64,000 nt of DNA from Candidatus Hodarchaeota archaeon (lineage in GTDB: Archaea; Asgardarchaeota; Heimdallarchaeia; Hodarchaeales; Hodarchaeaceae). Every line of letters begins with the position of its first letter. Positions within the stretch are counted from its first letter, which is position 1. The translations under genes were made by a program, and so were the position numbers. The notes beneath the pieces were generated by a model. That model worked only from the letters and a program-made list of their open reading frames with translations. It was not told where the DNA came from and ran no database searches. Below are positions 21,102-28,872 of this stretch, piece after piece. The DNA is taken from NCBI GenBank assembly GCA_029856365.1, contig JAHQWW010000004.1:50580-114579 (forward strand). The letters run 5' to 3'.

Positions 21102-21731
21102 GTGACGGTGCTTAAGATCGTACTAATTGGCGATGGTGGTGTCGGTAAAACCGCTATTCGGGAAAGATACCTTGGTAAAGGTTTCAAAGCCCAGTACCTA
21201 CTGACAATTGGTGCAGATTTCGCTATGAGGGACGATACTATCAAAGGTGAACCTATTCGATATCAAATATGGGACCTAGCAGGACAACAACGCTTCGATG
21301 CGGTTCGAGAAGTCTACTATAAAGGCAGTGTTGGTGCTCTCCTCGTTTACGATGTTACCCGTCCTGATTCTTACTTTAACACTCCTAAATGGATTAATGA
21401 ACTGTGGACAAATAATGGTCGCGGTCGAGTGCCCATTATCGTTGTTGCTAATAAAATCGATATGCGTGAATTATCCGATGATACTGTCTCTCCAGAACAA
21501 GGAAGGATCTTCACTGAACGGCTTACAAAGCTAACTAGACCAGAAGGATTTGATTGTTACTTCTGTGAAACATCTGCCAAGACAGGAGTTAACATTCAAG
21601 CTGCTTTTTCATTACTTGGCGAAAACATCATGAGATTTGTTAGTAAACAACGAAAAACAAGTCGTACCACAACAACTCGATTACGGGCTGCAGCGCAACA
21701 ACGATCTCAACGCGTTTCAAGACAATATTAA
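21102..21731 (+). CDS. Ras/Rab-like small GTPase
   Basis: G1 GDGGVGKT, G3 WDLAGQQRF, G4 NKID, G5 ETSAKTG; GTG start. Confidence 0.95.
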   Translation: MTVLKIVLIGDGGVGKTAIRERYLGKGFKAQYLLTIGADFAMRDDTIKGEPIRYQIWDLAGQQRFDAVREVYYKGSVGALLVYDVTRPDSYFNTPKWINELWTNNGRGRVPIIVVANKIDMRELSDDTVSPEQGRIFTERLTKLTRPEGFDCYFCETSAKTGVNIQAAFSLLGENIMRFVSKQRKTSRTTTTRLRAAAQQRSQRVSRQY

Positions 21732-21820
21732 CCATCTTTTCTCTTTTTTCCTCTATTATCTTCATGAAATATTTTAGAAAGTATTCCATCTTTGAATACT
21801 GTATGGAAACATGTGAATCT

Positions 21821-22528
21821 TTAAAAAAGTGATCTAAAGTAAACTAAAATATGTTTCATACTAATTTTTGATTCTCCTGCTTCTCGTGGCTGAAATGCAT
21901 AAATAAATTCCCCAATTGAAGTCTTTCGAGGCATCACCTTAAGGAGATCAAACAGTAACTTGTATCCTTTGGGGGAAATAGTTTTAGGATTTTGAATTAT
22001 TAGCTCTGTTATAAATTGAGTTTCTCCCCCGAAGAAACCACTCATAATATCTTTCGGGCGTGGCCGTCGCCTTATCAACAATGAGAATTTCCCGAGAGTA
22101 GTTGCTCCCCAAGAAATGAGCTTACGAGTTAAACTCCATCCCTCTACACTTGAACGGCTTCCAATAACCAGCTCATTTCCTTCTGATAGTAGTTGAATCC
22201 CATCTGCAATACATTCTGGAGGATGTTGAAAATCACAGTCAATTACAAAAAAATAATCAGTTCTAGTAATTTTCAAAGCATCAACTAATGAAATTGTTAA
22301 CCCTTTAATCAATTCATTTTTACGATCTAAAAAGGTAATATTGGGATTTTTAGCACCCCAGTTTAAAACAACTTCTACGGTTCCATCTGTGGATCCATCA
22401 TCAGCTACAATAATTGAAACTTCAGAATATAATGATAATAATCTAGTTATCATCTTATCAACGTTACTTTTTTCATTTAATGTGGGAATAATAACTGTTA
22501 TCTGTTTAGTAAAGGTACTTTCATTCAT
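21821..22528 (-). CDS. family 2 glycosyltransferase (dolichol-phosphate mannosyltransferase-like)
   Basis: ITVIIPTLNEKSNVDKMITRL; IIVADDGSTDGTVEVV; IDCDFQHPPECI. Confidence 0.9.
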   Translation of the reverse strand: MNESTFTKQITVIIPTLNEKSNVDKMITRLLSLYSEVSIIVADDGSTDGTVEVVLNWGAKNPNITFLDRKNELIKGLTISLVDALKITRTDYFFVIDCDFQHPPECIADGIQLLSEGNELVIGSRSSVEGWSLTRKLISWGATTLGKFSLLIRRRPRPKDIMSGFFGGETQFITELIIQNPKTISPKGYKLLFDLLKVMPRKTSIGEFIYAFQPREAGESKISMKHILVYFRSLF

Positions 22529-22999
22529 AAGAAACTTCCATTTGCTTTTTTTTCTTTTTTTTTCTGATATATAGTCCGATATATATGTTTTTCAGATAGG
22601 ACAGACTTACTTCTGGGTTCTGATTGCACATTCTAGATTGATTGATTTTAAGATAATCAGTCGTAGATTGTACTTTCTCTTCTTCCATTTAGAATAATTT
22701 CTTCTTAATGACTTCGAGATGATCATTATCTTTTCTAGTCTTTTTGGATTTCTTCTATATCCTTTCGAATGATTTTTGATTATTATTGCTTTTTATTCTC
22801 AAGGATATATAATCCAATTATTTGTAGGGGATGTCAGGTGTCGTCTTGCATACACATAAGGTTCTTTTTATGGTATTCAAACAATAATGATCAAGAGTAT
22901 TTCTGTGTGATTAAAATTGCACTGAAGGCCATTATCGAAGTAATAAGAATATGGATTAAATATTATTGTCTAGAAACAAGCTAAATTTCTAAAGGCGGA

Positions 23000-23101
23000 T
23001 TATTTACGAGATCTTCTTGCTGTATAGGTTACAATTGCTAAAAACACAATTAAAAGAGTGCCACTCCCCAGCCAAGGGAATATAAATAGAGTGAAAGATC
23101 T
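23000..23101 (-). pseudogene. orphan C-terminal membrane-anchor-like fragment (possible gene remnant)
   Basis: Minus-strand frame reads ...FTLFIFPWLGSGTLLIVFLAIVTYTARRSRK*, with no in-frame ATG/GTG/TTG start before an upstream stop. Confidence 0.25.
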
Positions 23102-23155
23102 GTCTATTCTGTTAACTTATTAATAGAAGATGCAGCGGTTCCCCCCACTCTTTAA

Positions 23156-23308
23156 CTATAGATCAATAATTTTCTTTAAAAGATAAAACAAAAATACTAA
23201 GCCACTAGTGGGTAAACCGAATAGTATCAGAATCGCAAGAATAACAAATAAGGCTTCTAAAATGATAAATTTGTCATCAAATCCAAGAGATTGGATAAAT
23301 TTGAACAT
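23156..23308 (-). CDS. small (50 aa) membrane protein
   Basis: Manual translation MFKFIQSLGFDDKFIILEALFVILAILILFGLPTSGLVFLFYLLKKIIDL*; absent from the supplied ORF list. Confidence 0.45.
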   Translation of the reverse strand: MFKFIQSLGFDDKFIILEALFVILAILILFGLPTSGLVFLFYLLKKIIDL

Positions 23309-23335
23309 ATTTGCTATTCTAGTTTGGGATTACAA

Positions 23336-23770
23336 GTGAGTCTTAGAACAGTACTTCAAAAATTTGCAGAAGGATTTTCTGTTAATGGAATCTTTCTGCA
23401 AACTCCTCAGGAAGTCTTTCCAATAATCCAACAGAGAGCTGATTTTCTTTTAGTACTTAAAAGGTATCCTGATCTCCAAGTTGGTGTTTCGGAAGTAATA
23501 ATGGATGATAAGAAAGTTGGTGCTTTAGTAGACTCTCTCAATAATAGGACCAAAATCATCATTCTCACAGCACCAAAGAACATTCAAGAAGTAGCTTCTC
23601 ATTGGAAGCGCTTCTTGCCTGTGGTCCGAAAACAAATCAATATAGATGACTTTATTCATCAAGAAAGTATCGAAACAAAATTGATCAATCGATTAGAAGA
23701 TATTCGAATAGCACTCAGCAAAACAGCTACAATTCTGAAGGAGAGAATTAATTATGACTCAAAACTCTAA
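23336..23770 (+). CDS. hypothetical protein, first gene of coiled-coil/GTPase operon (listed ORF begins at TTG 23291)
   Basis: ORF 23291..23770; GTG 23336 (VSLRTVLQKF...) is a plausible alternative start; 3' end overlaps next gene by 17 nt. Confidence 0.6.
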   Translation: MSLRTVLQKFAEGFSVNGIFLQTPQEVFPIIQQRADFLLVLKRYPDLQVGVSEVIMDDKKVGALVDSLNNRTKIIILTAPKNIQEVASHWKRFLPVVRKQINIDDFIHQESIETKLINRLEDIRIALSKTATILKERINYDSKL

Positions 23771-25115
23771 TCCTCAAGATGAAATTGAACTTCAACTTGC
23801 GCAAAGGATCATCGAATTAACGAAAGCTATAGAACTAAACAAGTCAATGATTGAAAAGATCATGACTGACTTAGAACAAGGAAATTCGAAGATAGATGAG
23901 TGGGAAAAACAGATACAGGATTGGGATTTAAACCTAGGGACAAGGTTTGATGAAATAAATAAGCAATTCAGTAATTTAGAGGAAAAGTTTAAACAACAAT
24001 CCTCAACTATAGAACAGAAATTTGAAGAAATCTCAACCCAATTTAGTAATTTAGAGGAAAAGTTTGAACAACAATCCTCAACTGTAGAACAGAAATTTGA
24101 AGAAATCTCAACCCAATTTAGTAATTTAGAGGAAAAGTTTGAACAACAATCCTCAACCGTAGAACAGAAATTTGAAGAACTATCAACCAAATTTGCTGGG
24201 TTTGAAAAGACTCAGAGTAATCAAGAAGATCTAATTTCAGCCCAACAGCAAGCTATTGAGGAACAAAATACAGAAATTAAACATCGTATTGAGAAAGAAG
24301 ATTTTACTACAACCATTGAAGGTATTAATGAGATAAATTCCATTCTAAAACAAAACCAAGAATTGTTTCAATCGGAATTAAAGGATCATGTTGAAAAGAC
24401 TCAAGAACGATTTGACACCTTAGCAAAAACCATTGAATTAATAGGAGATGGGTTGTCACAACTCGAACACCATAAAGAAAATCATGCTACTCTTCTAGAA
24501 GAGCTTCGGGGAAGTTTAAGTCAATTTAAATACAAATTGAAAGAATTAATTACTCTAACGAAAGATGATCAAAGAGCTCATTTTGATAATTTTTCACGAA
24601 TTGTTGAAAGCTATAACGAGAATATCCGAACTGAATTAACAATCATGGCACAATCGTTAAAAGAATCAGATACACAGATCCTCGATGAAGTATCAGCTAG
24701 TTTTACACCTAAAAGGATTGGAAAAGAACTTCAACAAACAATCGCTGATTTGGCAAGCGAATTAAAATCAGAGGCTCAGAAAACAAGAGACGATTTAGTA
24801 GAAGGACTCCAGAAAAATGTTCAAGAATACGAAACAACAATGGAGAAGCAAAATACGGCTATAAAGAATTATCAACAACAATTAGAACACTTTCAAGATG
24901 AGATTCTGGCAATTATTGATAGGAAAGTTAATGAAAAATATGAGGTAGTATCTTCTTTGTTATCTAAGGTGGCAATTCAAGCAGAAGAACTCGTTCTCCT
25001 CATCAAAACCTCTGAAATTCAAATTTCTACTTCTCCCTTTCAAAAGAACCAAAATCAGTTTGATATTGGTGAAAATGACTCTAAAAAACCGACTGAAGCT
25101 GAAAATAAAGACTGA
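23754..25115 (+). CDS. long coiled-coil protein with internal 25-aa repeats
   Basis: QFSNLEEKFEQQSSTVEQKFEEIST x3; heptad-like pattern through most of 453 aa. Confidence 0.85.
   Translation: MTQNSNPQDEIELQLAQRIIELTKAIELNKSMIEKIMTDLEQGNSKIDEWEKQIQDWDLNLGTRFDEINKQFSNLEEKFKQQSSTIEQKFEEISTQFSNLEEKFEQQSSTVEQKFEEISTQFSNLEEKFEQQSSTVEQKFEELSTKFAGFEKTQSNQEDLISAQQQAIEEQNTEIKHRIEKEDFTTTIEGINEINSILKQNQELFQSELKDHVEKTQERFDTLAKTIELIGDGLSQLEHHKENHATLLEELRGSLSQFKYKLKELITLTKDDQRAHFDNFSRIVESYNENIRTELTIMAQSLKESDTQILDEVSASFTPKRIGKELQQTIADLASELKSEAQKTRDDLVEGLQKNVQEYETTMEKQNTAIKNYQQQLEHFQDEILAIIDRKVNEKYEVVSSLLSKVAIQAEELVLLIKTSEIQISTSPFQKNQNQFDIGENDSKKPTEAENKD
23964..24188. repeat. three tandem 75-bp repeats inside the coiled-coil CDS
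   Basis: Unit caatttagtaatttagaggaaaagtttgaacaacaatcctcaac[t/c]gtagaacagaaatttgaagaaatctcaacc, starts at 23964, 24039, 24114. Confidence 0.95.
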
Positions 25116-25241
25116 TATATTTTCAATAAATGTAGTGTATCGATCGAAGTTTATGGAATGATATCAAAATAAAAAGTTTTTCTTAGAAAAAACCTCCTTA
25201 ATTGAAGAATACTCTTAAAATAAAGACGATGTGAAATAGCT

Positions 25242-25769
25242 GTGACGATAGAAAGGCCTCTCAAGATAGTGATTGCAGGAGAGAAGCATGTTGGTAAATC
25301 AACCCTCGTACATAGGTTTATTCACAATCAGTTTCCATTGAAAGGTTTATACTCCACAGTTGGATTTGATTTTACAATTAAAACACTAACTTTGGAGAAC
25401 GGGTCAACAGTAATAATCCATCTGTTTGATTTTGGAGGTGAACCTGGTTATAAAAAGATCTTTCCCCAATATGCTTCTGATAGTGATGGACTCATTCTTG
25501 CTTTTGATCCATCACGAGAGGAAACTTTAGACGCTCTACATGATTGGATACAGGTTTATCAACAACGAAAGCACCAAACAAAAAGTATCAATTTTCTTGT
25601 TTCTACAAAAGCTGACTTGGGTATCACCACATCCCCCCTTAAAATTAATGAATTTAGGAATAAATATTCCATAGAAGAATACTTCAAAACAAGTGCGGTC
25701 ACAGGAGAAAACACTCAAAGAGTTTTTCAACGAATGGCTGTCATTATTCAACAACAGAGAATGAGATGA
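25242..25769 (+). CDS. Ras/Rab-like small GTPase, divergent
   Basis: G1 GEKHVGKST; G3 FDFGGEPGY; G4-position STKADLG; G5 KTSAVTG; GTG start. Confidence 0.85.
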   Translation: MTIERPLKIVIAGEKHVGKSTLVHRFIHNQFPLKGLYSTVGFDFTIKTLTLENGSTVIIHLFDFGGEPGYKKIFPQYASDSDGLILAFDPSREETLDALHDWIQVYQQRKHQTKSINFLVSTKADLGITTSPLKINEFRNKYSIEEYFKTSAVTGENTQRVFQRMAVIIQQQRMR

Positions 25770-25804
25770 AAATAGATAATTGAACTAAAGAGGCTTTATA
25801 CCAG

Positions 25805-26362
25805 ATGACTAGATTTATCGCTGACGCAAGTACTCTTACAGTTAAAGTGGTTGTAGCTGGTCCTGGAGGAGTGGGTAAAACTACACTACTAAAACGATAT
25901 GAAACAAATAATTTCATACCGGCAGTCAGTACTGTAGGTATCAATTTTCTAGTTAGAGATCAGGAAATTGGAGAAACGATTTTACGTGTTGCATATTGGG
26001 ATTACGCAGGGGAAGATCGGTTTCGATCTCTCTTCCCTGGTTATTGTCAAGGTTCATCTGGAGCCCTGGTGGCTTTTGACTCATCAAGAGTTCAAACTCT
26101 TGCTGAAATACCTGAATGGCTAAGAATGATCCGAGAACACAACGAACCAGACATTCCTATTGTTTTACTCGGAAATAAACTAGATACAACATCCACAGAA
26201 GCAAGAAAATTAGTAGCAGAATCTGCTAACAACTTTGTTAAGAAATATAACCTTTCAGGCTATTATTTATGCTCTGCAAAGACAGGTGATGGAATAGAAG
26301 CACCATTTTCTCATTTAGGGATTCTAATTATTGAATGTAAAAAACGTCAAAGATTCCTATAA
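25805..26362 (+). CDS. Ras/Rab-like small GTPase
   Basis: G1 GPGGVGKTT, G3 WDYAGEDRF, G4 NKLD, G5 CSAKTG. Confidence 0.93.
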   Translation: MTRFIADASTLTVKVVVAGPGGVGKTTLLKRYETNNFIPAVSTVGINFLVRDQEIGETILRVAYWDYAGEDRFRSLFPGYCQGSSGALVAFDSSRVQTLAEIPEWLRMIREHNEPDIPIVLLGNKLDTTSTEARKLVAESANNFVKKYNLSGYYLCSAKTGDGIEAPFSHLGILIIECKKRQRFL

Positions 26363-26400
26363 AGCTTTTTAATTCAAATAGTATCAGGTGACTGGGGGTA

Positions 26401-27900
26401 CTAGAGGATGGAATCGAGAATTCCGTTAATCTTTTTCTCAAAAAAGCCTCTGGCTGCTAGATAACGCTTGTAGAATTTTTCATATTCATCACGTACCATT
26501 TTCTCGTATGAAATGAGAAATAATAGAATTGTAGCTATTATAGCAGCGAATCCAGCTAATCCAAACATAATTGCTGTGAATGAGTATTCCCAATCAATTA
26601 AGACCAAGAATGCGGGTAAAAAACCGCCTATAATTGCTACAAATGGTTGTGTCCAAAGTGATCCAAATCTGTTTATTCCCATGAATTGTGCTTCTTTTCC
26701 TTCAGGAACGAGATCAGCAGGTAAAGAAGCACGAACAGATTCAATAAAAACCGCTCCAAAACCCCCTATAGCAGCAATAACGAAAAATAAATTATAATAA
26801 TTGCCAATTTCCATACCTGCAATTAAAAAACAGAATCCGGAATAAATAAGCGATCCTACGATGGCTGTTCTCACCTTACCGAATTTTCGGATGAACAATC
26901 CAGCTGGAATCGCCATAACGGCTGAAACCAAGCCTGCTACTAGTAGCGCTAAGGGTGCATCACCTTCTGGTAGCCCTACAGCGACCAGATGGATAAGCAA
27001 GTACAAAGCAACTGCTTCACTGGCAAATCCCCAAAATGATTGAACCAAAAACATCTTACCAAAATCAGATCCAGAAAAATTTAATAGGTATCGTGGTGTC
27101 TGTAGAATATCTGTAATAGGGGAGTCAATAGGGGGATACGGTGGATTTGCTTTTTCTACCAAAAAAAATACTATAATCCCTGCGAAAGTAATTGTTAATG
27201 CTGGAAATAAAAATAAACTAAATTCAGCAATAAAAGTAAGGTTAATCATCTCACTAAAATCTAAGAGAAGTATGGTAAAAGAATTAAAAAAAACTAATCC
27301 GATTAAACTACCCAAAACTGTGAATCCAGCTAAAATTAAACCCACCCATCCTCGCTGTTCCTTGGTAAACAGCTCTGATAATAAAGCCCCATGAGGGGAA
27401 GAGGCTAATCCTAAACCCACATATATAAGGAAAAAACACATTGGAAAAATAATTACCAACAGATCATCATCGACTGTTCCTGCAAAAATCGGAGTGAGAA
27501 GAAGCATCAACCCAGCAAGTAAACTTCCACCTAGAATATAGGGTGCGCGTGCTCCATATTTTGAACGATAGTCATCGGAAAAGGCACCCCCAATGATTAC
27601 AGTTCCAAGAAATCCGATTGAACCTGCAGCGATAGAATAACTAAAGATGGTTTCAGCAAGTTCTCGGGTCAAACCCAGTCCAAAAGTATTGGATCCTTCC
27701 AAATAGGAGAGCTTGAAATAAGCAATAATGAATGCGATAAATATGGCGTTAGCTGTCCCAAAAATGCCTAAAGCAAAGATATTTCGAACTTTCTGAGATA
27801 AAAGTCGCTTTTCTCTCAATTCTTCAGTTGTAAGAAATTTGTATTCTTTTTTATTCTCGGGTTTAACTTTATTTGATTTTTCTATGCCCATATATAACAC
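26401..27900 (-). CDS. MFS transporter (sugar/cation symporter-like)
   Basis: About 12 hydrophobic helices; DDYRSKYGARAPYILGG motif between TM2 and TM3. Confidence 0.8.
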   Translation of the reverse strand: MLYMGIEKSNKVKPENKKEYKFLTTEELREKRLLSQKVRNIFALGIFGTANAIFIAFIIAYFKLSYLEGSNTFGLGLTRELAETIFSYSIAAGSIGFLGTVIIGGAFSDDYRSKYGARAPYILGGSLLAGLMLLLTPIFAGTVDDDLLVIIFPMCFFLIYVGLGLASSPHGALLSELFTKEQRGWVGLILAGFTVLGSLIGLVFFNSFTILLLDFSEMINLTFIAEFSLFLFPALTITFAGIIVFFLVEKANPPYPPIDSPITDILQTPRYLLNFSGSDFGKMFLVQSFWGFASEAVALYLLIHLVAVGLPEGDAPLALLVAGLVSAVMAIPAGLFIRKFGKVRTAIVGSLIYSGFCFLIAGMEIGNYYNLFFVIAAIGGFGAVFIESVRASLPADLVPEGKEAQFMGINRFGSLWTQPFVAIIGGFLPAFLVLIDWEYSFTAIMFGLAGFAAIIATILLFLISYEKMVRDEYEKFYKRYLAARGFFEKKINGILDSIL

Positions 27901-27984
27901 TTCATCTTACTTTGAGCCCTTTTCAGGAAGAAATTCCTTTCTTTTAAGGAAAGAAATAATGCTTTTTAACCATCGTTCAAAAAT

Positions 27985-28016
27985 GTAATTCTTCTTTTAA
28001 GTAATTCTTCTTTTAA
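27985..28016. repeat. perfect 16-bp tandem duplication
   Basis: gtaattcttcttttaa repeated at 27985-28000 and 28001-28016. Confidence 0.95.
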
Positions 28017-28488
28017 AATTGGCTGAAATGTACAAGAGAATTTTTATCAGAAAATCCTAATTTTTGGATGAAGCTTGGAAGAGGTACATATTTTTCTAAG
28101 ATAAATTCAATCTCTTTTTTACGTTCGACAAAATAATCAGAAACTTTAGAAACGCAGGTTCTGGTAGATTTGTAGTAGGAGTAACAGTTAGTGATCTTAC
28201 CGTAAGGATTGATCCTGAGAATATTGCCAGGATTCAGTATAAAACTTCCCATTTATCAACCATAACTACCGAAATTTCAACATCTGCCTCTCTAGACGAG
28301 TATCTAGTTGACGTGGAATTACGTAATGAACCAATAAAGGTAGAACTCTTGGACGCGATGTAACTGAACATTACAGTTACAGACACGGAGATAACCACAA
28401 CGGATAGTATCGCATCCTTAGAAATCATAGCAGTTGACGTAATTCTTCTTACGATCATTTTAATTTCAGATTTGTCTTTATCTCGCAC
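28013..28488 (-). pseudogene. possible frame-disrupted type IV pilin/archaellin-like gene
   Basis: Two overlapping minus ORFs (28234..28488 and 28013..28252): RRITSTAMISKDAILSVVVISVSVTVMFSYIAS then, in another frame, GSFILNPGNILRI. Confidence 0.35.
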
Positions 28489-28752
28489 TAACAGATAGTA
28501 TTTGAATATTTAACTGAAATATGGGTAAAAATGACGAGTCACAACAATTAATATTGTTTTTTCTCCGTCATCAAGATAGTATAACTGTTGATAACTCTGT
28601 TTAACCTCTACTAAATCCATCTTAGGATTTATTCCTCTTATAACAAAACGTTTGAATACATTTATAATGTAGAGAACAAAGCTAAATCCAGAACCTTATG
28701 AAAATTTAAAAGGAATGGCTTTAATCACAAAAATATAATAGTACAAATCGTT

Positions 28753-28790
28753 AGCATCTTCTCAATTACTCATCGAGATGCTTTTTTTTA
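28753..28790 (+). terminator. intrinsic-terminator-like hairpin upstream of smc
   Basis: AGCATCT(28753-28759) ... AGATGCT(28776-28782), then a T-rich run. Confidence 0.4.
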
Positions 28791-28872
28791 AAGTAAAAAC
28801 TGCTCTAAAAAAGTGAAGTTAGGAAACTAAAAAAAAGAGCCCCCCATTCTCACCTATGCCGAGGCAAAATCC

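Noticed and set aside
22769-22984. 71-aa ORF in intergenic region
   Set aside because: Composition typical of AT-rich noncoding DNA; no SD or motif.
23792-24190. Minus-strand ORF with perfect Cys/Ser-rich repeats (SSNFCSTVEDCCSNFSSKLLNWVE)
   Set aside because: Exact antisense of the 75-bp repeats in the coiled-coil gene; the apparent Cys motif arises from the sense-strand Q/K/E codons.
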